Of a stretch of 6,373 bases of DNA, positions 1 through 5,997 are shown one piece after another; within the stretch, counting starts at the first letter, position 1; each line of letters opens with the position of its first letter. The DNA is from Gemmatimonadota bacterium (GTDB taxonomy: Bacteria > Latescibacterota > UBA2968 > UBA8231): positions 1 through 6,373 of the forward strand of contig VXZF01000032.1 in the NCBI GenBank assembly GCA_009845645.1, in the 5' to 3' direction. The position numbers were made by a program, and so were the translations under genes. Below the pieces are notes generated by a model. It worked only from the letters and a program-made list of their open reading frames with translations. It made no database searches and was not told where the DNA came from.

Positions 1-1331
1 GCAACCCAGCGGAACTTGAGGTATTTGTGCAGGAAGGGAATCGAAAACGCCCGGGATATAAACTCCTCGGAGACCGCGGGCATAAAGCCGATCAACAGCA
101 CCATGATCCACGGGATATACGTGTTGACCATTTCGCTGTAGGGAATGTACGCCGGACCCCAAGCGCCGAATTGTTCGGCTGTGATGTAAAAGAGTACTTG
201 GTAGGCCAAGAAGGCGGGGGTCATTGCCAAGCCGAGAATAGTGCCGAGGAGAAAGCGCTTCGTGCGCAGACCCGCTGGCGTAAACTGGCCCCCGATCTGG
301 ATTTGGTTCGCGTAGTAGCGCCGGTACAAAGGCTCGGCCGCCGCGGTGAGAAAGAAGATGAGGATGCCTTGGCCGGCAGCGGCGAACAGACTGTTTAGCA
401 ACTGTCCCGTCAGAAAAGACCCGTATGTATCGGTCGTATCGTAATCAAACGCGGTCAGCGGCAGGTTGTTGAGTTGGGCCAACAGCGTCAGGATCGCGGC
501 GATGGCCCCGAAGATCGCGGCGGTCTTCCAGCGGATGTCTCGGGCGCGAACGCCGATAAAGAACGAGACCAGCATCGCCAGTATGGTTAAGAGGAGTAAG
601 GTCGCGGCCACCAAACCCGTAGTCTCGTTGTGAGACCGCAAATCGGCGTAGTCGCGCTCCCACGCCTCGGGGATTTTGAGATACTCACCAAAGCCGCCGA
701 TCTGGTCACCTTGCAGCCGCACGTAGAAGCGGTAGTGAGCATCGCCAACGGCGAAGTCGCGCAGCTTCCAGTTAAAGGTGTGGTCAATGCGGTTAGGTCG
801 TTCCTGAGTCCGGACTTCTACGAATTCGAGCGCGGCGAGGTCGCGGCCAAGCTCAGCGGTGAGAAAGGCCTCGGCCAAACGGCGGGCTTCGGCTTCTTCT
901 AGGCTCGCGCCGGGTGCTTCTTCCCCGATGAGATGACTAAAACTGACGAGTTCGCCAGAAGTCGTAACCGTGGCCTGGAACTCCTCCTTTTCCAGCTCCC
1001 GCACCCAGCGGTTGCTCCAGCGCCACAACTGCACGGGATCGCCAATGACCTGCGTGGCCCCTTCGAGACCCAACTCGCGCTCGAGGAAGGTCTTGGTATC
1101 GTTGTCGTAGCGGAAAATGGCGCTGTGGCGGTAGTCGGCCAGCTCAAAGCCGCGGGCAGCGATAAAATCGACCGCCTGTTCCTTGGCCTCGTCGCGGGTG
1201 ACGCGGAAGTCGATTGACGCCTCGGGAAAGGCCTGATAGAAGTAGTGAACTCCAACGGCCAAACTAACGGCGGCAATAAGCACGCAGCCGCCGATGAAGG
1301 CGAAGTCTTTTCTCGTTAGTCTTGTTTCCAT
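1..1331 (-). CDS. CPBP-family intramembrane protease, N-terminal 443 residues (C-terminus outside window)
   Basis: This frame is open from an ATG at 1329-1331 to the window edge. The start is well fixed: the in-frame stop TAA lies 18 bases upstream and no other start codon lies between. No good Shine-Dalgarno is visible. Residues about 10-31 form a first membrane segment. Residues about 32-235 look like a soluble extracytoplasmic domain, and hydrophobic segments follow at about 239-260, 267-284, 312-332, 360-384 and 405-420. Residues 422-427 read E-E-F-I-S-R, the EExxxR motif 1 of CPBP (Abi/Rce1-type) glutamic proteases, in which these glutamates are catalytic. The later His-containing motifs would lie left of position 1 and cannot be checked. 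The N-terminal region, with a segment reading T-F-L-E-R-E-L-G-L, resembles long CPBP proteins I recall from Acidobacteriota and relatives. Family membership is strong from the motif in its membrane context; the substrate is unknown. Possible roles are prenylated-protein or peptide processing and bacteriocin immunity. Confidence 0.85.
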   Translation of the reverse strand, partial: METRLTRKDFAFIGGCVLIAAVSLAVGVHYFYQAFPEASIDFRVTRDEAKEQAVDFIAARGFELADYRHSAIFRYDNDTKTFLERELGLEGATQVIGDPVQLWRWSNRWVRELEKEEFQATVTTSGELVSFSHLIGEEAPGASLEEAEARRLAEAFLTAELGRDLAALEFVEVRTQERPNRIDHTFNWKLRDFAVGDAHYRFYVRLQGDQIGGFGEYLKIPEAWERDYADLRSHNETTGLVAATLLLLTILAMLVSFFIGVRARDIRWKTAAIFGAIAAILTLLAQLNNLPLTAFDYDTTDTYGSFLTGQLLNSLFAAAGQGILIFFLTAAAEPLYRRYYANQIQIGGQFTPAGLRTKRFLLGTILGLAMTPAFLAYQVLFYITAEQFGAWGPAYIPYSEMVNTYIPWIMVLLIGFMPAVSEEFISRAFSIPFLHKYLKFRWV

Positions 1332-1479
1332 CTGTCGTATGGGATTTTAATTGTGGAGAGGACGATTTTGCTGCATTCAACATATCAAAAGACCATGACT
1401 CAGACAAACCCGCCGCATTGACGCGCACAGCGGCATTTTGCAGATTCGCGGCCTCAAACCCTTAACAGAGGAGCACACG
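1332..1479. other. Divergent intergenic region between the protease and dehydrogenase genes
   Basis: This 148-base spacer separates two divergently transcribed genes and must hold both of their promoters. The part from 1340 to 1390 is clearly richer in A and T than the coding sequence around it. I searched both strands for -35/-10 pairs with 16-18 base spacing and found none that is convincing. A weak 5-bp inverted repeat, GCCGC at 1412-1416 and GCGGC at 1430-1434, encloses a 13-base loop. It is too short to call an operator or terminator. Confidence 0.5.
1467..1473 (+). promoter_or_regulatory. Ribosome binding site that fixes the dehydrogenase start
   Basis: AGAGGAG lies 6 bases before the GTG at 1480. 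It selects that GTG over an in-frame TTG at 1438, which has no Shine-Dalgarno and would add 14 residues with no family counterpart. Confidence 0.75.
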
Positions 1480-2499
1480 GTGGCAGCAAAAAAACAGGAG
1501 CACTTCCGCGTCGGTGTCATAGGCTATAGCGGCGCGTTCAATATGGGTCAGTTGCACTTGACCTCCATGGCCAAAAACGAGGGTGTAGAAGTGGCCGCTG
1601 TTTGCGAGCTGGATCCCGCGCTGCGTCAAGCAGCCGAAGAGGACTTTCCCGGCATCAAGACCTACAGCCGTATCGGTACCATGCTGCGCAACGCAAACTT
1701 GGACTTGGTGACGATCATCACCCCGCACAACACGCACGCCAAGCTAGCAGTGCAGTGCCTCAATGCCGGAGTCCGCGTAGTCTGCGAGAAGCCCCTCGCC
1801 ATTACCAGTGCTGAAGTCAAGCGCATGCAGGCGGCGGCTAAAAAGAACAAGGTCATGCTCTCGACGTTTCACAACCGGCGCTGGGACGGCGACTTTGTGG
1901 TGCTGCGCGATCTAATCCTCAAAGAGCAAATCATCGGCCGCGTCTTCCGCATTGAGGCCGGGTTTTACGGCTACGGCGAGCAGGGAACTTGGTGGCGCTC
2001 CAATCGCAAAATTTCCGGCGGAGCCATCTACGACTGGGGCGCGCATTTTACGGATTGGATTTTGAATATCGTCCCGGAAAAAATCGCCTCGGTCAGCGGC
2101 TATCAAGTCAAAAATTCCGCGTGGAAAAAATACGACAACGAGGATCACTCCGAATACACGCTGCGCTTCCACGGCGGCTGCACCGTCACCCTGACCATGT
2201 CCAACCTGTCGATGAGTCCGCGGCCGCGCTGGCGGGTGCTGGGCACGCAGGGCGCGATCGAGGATGCGGGCGGCAAGTTCCTCGTCAAGGCGATGATCAA
2301 CGGCCGCCAGATGAGCACCGAGGTGCCTTTCGCCGAGTCCAATTGGGACGCGTACTACGAAAACATTTTCGCGCATTTGCGGGGCCGCGCCGACCTCGTC
2401 ATTACCCCTGAATCCGCGGGCCGGGTAATCGGCGTGCTCGAAGCAGCTAACATTTCGGCGGCACGCGGGTCAGTGCCCATCAAGCCAGCCTTTGTCTGA
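1480..2499 (+). CDS. Gfo/Idh/MocA-family NAD(P)-dependent oxidoreductase
   Basis: The protein is 339 residues from the GTG at 1480, a normal length for this family of sugar and cyclitol dehydrogenases. Residues 11-23 form the nucleotide-binding turn, V-G-V-I-G-Y-S-G-A-F-N-M-G, a longer loop than the usual GxGxxG. I recall it from a subfamily common in Latescibacteria, Poribacteria and Planctomycetes. Residues 103-105 are the E-K-P motif whose lysine sits at the active site. Residues 180-189 read G-G-A-I-Y-D-W-G-A-H, the C-terminal-domain signature with D185 and H189 in the catalytic positions. All key residues are present, so it should be active, probably in the cytoplasm since no signal peptide is seen. 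The substrate cannot be told from sequence; an inositol, aminosugar or other sugar derivative is usual. Its last 8 bases overlap the next gene, suggesting translational coupling. It is probably the first gene of a three-gene operon. An alternative TTG start at 1438 is less likely. Confidence 0.93.
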   Translation: MAAKKQEHFRVGVIGYSGAFNMGQLHLTSMAKNEGVEVAAVCELDPALRQAAEEDFPGIKTYSRIGTMLRNANLDLVTIITPHNTHAKLAVQCLNAGVRVVCEKPLAITSAEVKRMQAAAKKNKVMLSTFHNRRWDGDFVVLRDLILKEQIIGRVFRIEAGFYGYGEQGTWWRSNRKISGGAIYDWGAHFTDWILNIVPEKIASVSGYQVKNSAWKKYDNEDHSEYTLRFHGGCTVTLTMSNLSMSPRPRWRVLGTQGAIEDAGGKFLVKAMINGRQMSTEVPFAESNWDAYYENIFAHLRGRADLVITPESAGRVIGVLEAANISAARGSVPIKPAFV

Positions 2500-2821
2500 G
2501 CAAGAGCTGCCCCACCTCAACCCAACTGCGCAGCTATCCTCGCTCTTGGGGATCGGCTGCCGCTCTGGGGCCACGGTCGTTGGCCTGTCGGCCGTGCGCC
2601 GCGCCAAAAAGCTGGCCTTTGTATTTGCCAGCAGCAGCCTAGCAGAGCGGACGTTGCGCGAACTGGCTCGTTTAGAACGCGAGGGTACGCGCGTCTTTCA
2701 AGTACAGCCAATGGAAGCGCTGACTCAGAGCTTTGGCCGCGAGGATGCCCACGTGATCGGCGTTTTGCGCGGCGACTTAGCCCGCGGGTTGGCCAAGCAC
2801 CTAAAGGAGCAAGAATCGTGA
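2492..2821 (+). CDS. L7Ae/L30e-fold (YlxQ-like) putative RNA-binding protein
   Basis: This is a 109-residue protein with a probable TTG start inside the end of the dehydrogenase gene, an 8-base overlap. No strong Shine-Dalgarno precedes it and no other suitable start lies nearby, so coupling to upstream translation is the likely mode. The order of segments matches the bacterial YlxQ/L7Ae group. L-L-G-I-G-C-R-S-G at residues 18-26 corresponds to the LLGLARRAGK-like opening. A helix around 32-39 is followed by a hydrophobic strand A-F-V-F-A-S-S-S at 42-49 and the A-E-R-T segment at 51-54. F-G-R-E-D at 81-85 corresponds to the IGKEE segment, and a strand V-I-G-V-L at 88-92 comes before a final L-A-R-G-L-A-K-H-L helix. 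The family binds kink-turns in RNA. Here the usual lysine after R-x-G is alanine (A27), so RNA affinity may differ. The gene is not in the usual nusA-infB setting. Fold assignment is by eye and fairly secure; function is inferred. Confidence 0.75.
   Translation: MSEQELPHLNPTAQLSSLLGIGCRSGATVVGLSAVRRAKKLAFVFASSSLAERTLRELARLEREGTRVFQVQPMEALTQSFGREDAHVIGVLRGDLARGLAKHLKEQES
2803..2809 (+). promoter_or_regulatory. Ribosome binding site of the CYTH gene
   Basis: AAAGGAG lies 8 bases before the GTG at 2818, inside the end of the L7Ae-like gene. It supports the GTG start even though that codon overlaps the upstream TGA. Confidence 0.75.
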
Positions 2822-3294
2822 CGTCCTGGGAAATCGAGCGCAAGTACCTCGTTGCCGACCGCTCTTGCCTCGATCAGCTAGAGGGCGTCGCCTTTCGGCA
2901 GGGCTACATTCCCATCCAAGACGGCGGCGTAGTGCGCGTGCGAATTGAAGGCGAGCGGGCAGTACTCACGCTCAAGGGGACGACTAGCGGCATCGCGCGC
3001 CGCGAGTACGAATACGAAATCCCGCGCCAAGACGCCGAGAGCATTTTAGCGACCCTGTGCCAGCGGCCACACATTGAAAAGACGCGCTACACCTTGCCTT
3101 GGGCGGGCAAGGTCTGGACCATCGACGTATTTTCTGGAGAAAACGAGGGGTTGGTGCTCGCCGAAGTTGAGCTGAGCAGCCAAGACGAGGTTGTGGAGAA
3201 ACCTCCTTGGGCTGGCGTCGAAGTATCGGACGATCCGCGCTACTACAACGCCAACCTCGTGCACAATCCCTATTGCAAATGGCGAGACGGTTAG
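2818..3294 (+). CDS. CYTH-domain / triphosphate tunnel metalloenzyme (probable inorganic triphosphatase)
   Basis: The 158-residue protein is one complete CYTH domain without a CHAD partner domain, the size of the small bacterial tunnel enzymes. The defining ExExK signature is E5-I-E7-R-K9. Tunnel-lining residues follow in order: R40 and R42 in R-V-R, K53 in L-T-L-K-G, E63/E65/E67 in the R-R-E-Y-E-Y-E segment, K88 and R90 in E-K-T-R-Y, D103 in I-D-V-F, and E116/E118 in A-E-V-E-L. The tail P-P-W-A-G-V-E-V-S with R-Y-Y-N is the family's C-terminal hallmark. Alternating charged residues in a beta barrel bind triphosphate and divalent metal. Small bacterial relatives mostly hydrolyse inorganic triphosphate, while other members make cAMP or act on thiamine triphosphate or RNA 5' triphosphates. 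Every key residue I can name is present, so it should be active. The start GTG shares four bases (GTGA) with the stop of the L7Ae-like gene. The annotation 'class IV adenylate cyclase' would be possible but less likely. Confidence 0.92.
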   Translation: MTSWEIERKYLVADRSCLDQLEGVAFRQGYIPIQDGGVVRVRIEGERAVLTLKGTTSGIARREYEYEIPRQDAESILATLCQRPHIEKTRYTLPWAGKVWTIDVFSGENEGLVLAEVELSSQDEVVEKPPWAGVEVSDDPRYYNANLVHNPYCKWRDG

Positions 3295-3309
3295 ATTATC
3301 CGGTCACTC

Positions 3310-4179
3310 CTATCTCTCAAAAAGCATGCTCAAATCCAACGCCGGTGCCGAATGCGTCAGGGCACCGATCGAGACGAGATCTACACCGGCGGTAGCGGCC
3401 TCGCGCACGGTCGCCAAGGTATAACCGCCAGTGGCCTCAATCTCAATAGCGGGATTGGCAGCGCGGATGAGTGCTACGGCCTTATGCAGAGTCGGCGCGT
3501 CCATGTTGTCGAGCAGGATGCGGTCCGGGCCACCCACTAGGGCCTCCTCAACTTCCGCGAGATTTTCGGCTTCCACGTAGACCGGTGCTGCTTGGCCCCG
3601 CGCCGCGCGGATGGCAGCGCGAACGCCGCCCGCGGCCGCAGCGTGGTTTTCCTTAATCAGCACGGCGTCGTACAGGCCCATGCGGTGATTGACGCCCCCG
3701 CCCAAGCGCACAGCCCATTTCTGCAAGTGCCGCCAGCCTGGGGTGGTTTTGCGAGTGTCAGTGATGCGCGTAGCCGTGCCGCTTAGAGCCTCCACATAGC
3801 GGTGAGTCAAAGTGGCCACGCCCGAAAGCTGTTGCAGAAAATTGAGCGCAGTGCGCTCCCCAGCCAAGAGCGCGCGCGCACAGCCTTGCAAGCGGACGAG
3901 GGTCTGGCCTTCCGCGACCTCGTCCCCGTCGGCAACCTCAGCGCACACAGAAATGCTCTGGTCGAGACGGGCGAAAACCGCACGGGCGACCTCAATACCC
4001 GCGACGACACCGGCTTGGCGAGCGATGATGCGCGCGTGAGCTTCGGCATCGCTCGCCACGGTCCAAACAGCAGTCAAATCGGATTCTACTTCTACAGCAC
4101 CTAGGTCTTCCCGCAAGGCTAGGTCGATGAGCTGGTCATACGCGGTGGCGGGCAATGGAGCGGAGCGGTTTGTGGCCAT
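3310..4179 (-). CDS. nadC: Nicotinate-nucleotide diphosphorylase, carboxylating (quinolinate phosphoribosyltransferase)
   Basis: The enzyme joins quinolinate and PRPP to give nicotinate mononucleotide, CO2 and pyrophosphate, the entry of de novo NAD synthesis, in the cytoplasm. It is 289 residues, normal for NadC. The active-site stations are all visible: G-E-R-T at 107-110 (R109), D-T-R-K-T-T-P-G at 141-148 (R143, K144), the stretch G-G-G-V-N-H-R-M-G-L at 160-169 (H165, R166), K176 in L-I-K-E-N-H, E203 in V-E-A-E, D224 in L-D-N-M, E248 in E-A-T-G-G, and S-I-G-A-L-T-H at 270-276. The ATG at 4179 is backed by a Shine-Dalgarno 6 bases upstream. It is transcribed toward the CYTH gene with only 15 bases between the stops, and divergently from the glycosyltransferase gene. 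nadA and nadB are not in the window, so the pathway partners must lie elsewhere. Identification is very secure. Confidence 0.98.
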   Translation of the reverse strand: MATNRSAPLPATAYDQLIDLALREDLGAVEVESDLTAVWTVASDAEAHARIIARQAGVVAGIEVARAVFARLDQSISVCAEVADGDEVAEGQTLVRLQGCARALLAGERTALNFLQQLSGVATLTHRYVEALSGTATRITDTRKTTPGWRHLQKWAVRLGGGVNHRMGLYDAVLIKENHAAAAGGVRAAIRAARGQAAPVYVEAENLAEVEEALVGGPDRILLDNMDAPTLHKAVALIRAANPAIEIEATGGYTLATVREAATAGVDLVSIGALTHSAPALDLSMLFER

Positions 4180-4277
4180 TTTGTTTCCTTAAAAAAGTTG
4201 CTGGTTTACAGTGTTTGGCAAATGTACGCAAAGTCCGATCGCACCGCTGACATTAGACAGAAAATGCCCGGCGATCT
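4180..4277. other. Divergent intergenic region between nadC and the glycosyltransferase gene
   Basis: This 98-base spacer must hold the 5' signals of both genes. The only clear element is the nadC Shine-Dalgarno at its left end. On the minus strand TGTAAA (plus 4205-4210) could be a -10-like hexamer with TTGCGT or TTTGCG 15-16 bases before it, which is a poor match. No known NAD-regulator palindrome was recognised. Confidence 0.4.
4186..4190 (-). promoter_or_regulatory. Ribosome binding site of nadC
   Basis: On the minus strand AAGGA lies 6 bases before the nadC ATG at 4179, within an A/T-rich leader that follows a run of six T. It confirms the start. Confidence 0.75.
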
Positions 4278-5996
4278 ATGTTTTTTAGTATGGCCACGCT
4301 CGTCCACGTCACGCACGAAGCCGTGCAGCAAGCTGGTGGCATCGGCACGGTCCTGCGCGGCCTGATCACCGCCCGCAGCTACCAGCGCCATTGCCAGCGC
4401 ACCATCCTGCTCGGCCCCTTAACCAATCCAGCCAATGCCCAACCACTCGGCCCGAACGGCGAAATCCTCTACGACGCCAGCCGCAGCATCCGCGCCGCCG
4501 ACGTCGCCGACCAACTCAGCGCGGTCGAGCATGAATTTGGCGTGCGCTTGGTCTATGGCCGACGCTTGCTGACCCAAGACGGACGCCGAGCCTCGCCCGA
4601 GGTACTGCTAGTGGATGTGAGCCACCCACCCGAGCGGCTAAACGAATTCAAACGCGACCTATTCCTCCAGTTTGGCCTCGAATCGCACCGCTACGAACAG
4701 CACTGGGAATACGAGCAATACATGCGCTTGGCCGAGCCGGGTTTCGCGGCCGTGCGCTCCTTAGTCGGAGACGCGCCCTTTTTACTATTAGCGCATGAAT
4801 TCATGGGGCTAGGTACCGCCTTCAAGGCCCTGATGAGCGATGCAGCGTGTAAGACCCTGTTCTACGCGCACGAAGTGGCCTCCGTGCGGCCCTTGGTGGA
4901 GGAGCGGCCCGGGCGCGACATTGCCTTTTACAATGCGCTGCGCCAAGCGCGAGCAAACGGCCAGTACATCGACGAGCTATTCGGCCCGCAAGACAGCTAT
5001 TTCAAACACGCCCTCGTCAGCCAAGCCTATCGTCTCGACGCAGTCCTCGCCGTCGGCGATTGGGTGGTGGAGGAATTGCGCTTTCTCGGGCCGGAATTCG
5101 CCGCTTGTCCGATCGACCTCGTGTATAACGGCGTACCAGCCGCCGAGTTGCCCGCAACCGAACGCGAGGCAGCGCGAAAAAAAGTGCAGACCAGCGGATC
5201 CTCGCTCTTAGGTTGGACCCCAGATCTGATCTTTACCCACGTCGCCCGCCTAGTCGAGAGCAAGGGTTTGTGGCGCGATTTGCTGGTACTCGAACACCTC
5301 GATCACCACCTGTGGGAACGCGGGCAACGGGCGCTTTTTATCGCGTTGGCGACCGAGACCGGCCGCCGCGATCCCGAGGACGTCCAGCGCATGGCCGCGT
5401 ACGGTTGGCCGCTGGTTCACCGCGAAGGGGGGAGCGACCTCAGCAGCGGCGAGCTAAAATTCGACCTTTTAGTCCGCGCCTTTAATGCGCGCACGCGCGC
5501 TGTCAAAGCGCTTTTCGTCAACCAATTCGGGTGGGATCAGCAAAGCTGCGCGTTCCTGCCAGCCAACGCGGAGTTCGCCGATTTGCGCCGAGGCAGCGAC
5601 GCGGAATTCGGGCAGTCGATTTACGAGCCTTTCGGCATCTCCCAAGTCGAGTGCTTGAGCGCTGGCACCATCAGCGTGGTCAGCGATGTGTGCGGCTGCC
5701 GCAGCTTTGTGCGCCAGACAGCCGGCGAGGCAGGATTGGACGGCTTTATCGAGGGAACTTATACCCAGCTCGACGAAGCCGACGGCACCAGCCAGCCGAT
5801 TGGTGCGCGAGAACGCACACAGGCCGAAGCATTGCAAAGTCAGGTAGTGGCCAGCGCCTTGGCCAGCCAGTTATCCGCGGGCGCGACTGGCCGCAAAAAA
5901 CTGCTTGCCGAAGGATATGCCACGGCCCAGAAGATGAGTTGGGAGCGCGTGGCCGAGGATATGCTGTTACCCGTTTTGCGGCGGCTGGAGCAGTGA
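4278..5996 (+). CDS. GT-B glycosyltransferase of glycogen-synthase type
   Basis: The protein is 572 residues from ATG 4278. A second in-frame ATG at 4290 would give 568 and puts the first beta strand (L-V-H-V-T-H-E) right after the start; neither has a strong Shine-Dalgarno. Residues 20-23, G-G-I-G, followed by T-V-L, form the acceptor/donor loop of glycogen and starch synthases. L-L-G-P is at 44-47, H-E-F at 173-175, A-H-E at 197-199, F-Y-N at 217-219 and Y-N-G-V at 283-286. The C-terminal Rossmann domain has R324 and K329 (A-R-L-V-E-S-K-G), the pair that holds the nucleotide-sugar phosphates, and the E-x7-E motif E450 to E458 in E-P-F-G-I-S-Q-V-E. The S-W-E-R-V segment at 554-558 is a usual GT-B tail. 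The fold is retaining GT-B and the protein is probably cytoplasmic, using ADP- or UDP-glucose to extend an alpha-glucan. The N-terminal half is arranged more like family GT3 than the GT5 of bacterial GlgA. The exact product is unproved. The stop is one base from the next gene's ATG. Confidence 0.85.
   Translation: MFFSMATLVHVTHEAVQQAGGIGTVLRGLITARSYQRHCQRTILLGPLTNPANAQPLGPNGEILYDASRSIRAADVADQLSAVEHEFGVRLVYGRRLLTQDGRRASPEVLLVDVSHPPERLNEFKRDLFLQFGLESHRYEQHWEYEQYMRLAEPGFAAVRSLVGDAPFLLLAHEFMGLGTAFKALMSDAACKTLFYAHEVASVRPLVEERPGRDIAFYNALRQARANGQYIDELFGPQDSYFKHALVSQAYRLDAVLAVGDWVVEELRFLGPEFAACPIDLVYNGVPAAELPATEREAARKKVQTSGSSLLGWTPDLIFTHVARLVESKGLWRDLLVLEHLDHHLWERGQRALFIALATETGRRDPEDVQRMAAYGWPLVHREGGSDLSSGELKFDLLVRAFNARTRAVKALFVNQFGWDQQSCAFLPANAEFADLRRGSDAEFGQSIYEPFGISQVECLSAGTISVVSDVCGCRSFVRQTAGEAGLDGFIEGTYTQLDEADGTSQPIGARERTQAEALQSQVVASALASQLSAGATGRKKLLAEGYATAQKMSWERVAEDMLLPVLRRLEQ
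5987..5990 (+). promoter_or_regulatory. Ribosome binding site of the lipoprotein gene
   Basis: GGAG lies 7 bases before ATG 5998, inside the last codons of the glycosyltransferase gene. It supports the start and coupled translation. Confidence 0.6.
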
Positions 5997-5997
5997 C

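Noticed and set aside
27..1276. Several plus- and minus-strand frames of 66-125 residues in the left fifth of the window
   Set aside because: One continuous 443-codon minus-strand frame with membrane segments and the EExxxR motif explains this whole stretch; the others are its shadows.
1412..1434. Inverted repeat GCCGC/GCGGC as an operator or terminator
   Set aside because: The stem is only 5 bp with a 13-base loop and no T run; it is expected by chance in GC-rich DNA.
1438..1479. TTG at 1438 as the start of the Gfo/Idh/MocA gene
   Set aside because: It has no Shine-Dalgarno and would add 14 residues unlike the family N-terminus; GTG 1480 has AGAGGAG at 6 bases.
1912..2376. 154-residue minus-strand open frame
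   Set aside because: It lies wholly antisense to the dehydrogenase, whose motifs are all intact, and its translation looks like low-information shadow coding rich in R, A, V and G.
3802..4104. Plus-strand open frames across nadC
   Set aside because: nadC is unmistakable on the minus strand with all active-site residues, so these are antisense shadows.
4203..4220. TTTACA and TGTTT words resembling half of a NadR box (TGTTTA-N6-TAAACA)
   Set aside because: The halves are not in the right order or spacing, and NadR is known from enterobacteria, so the likeness is chance.
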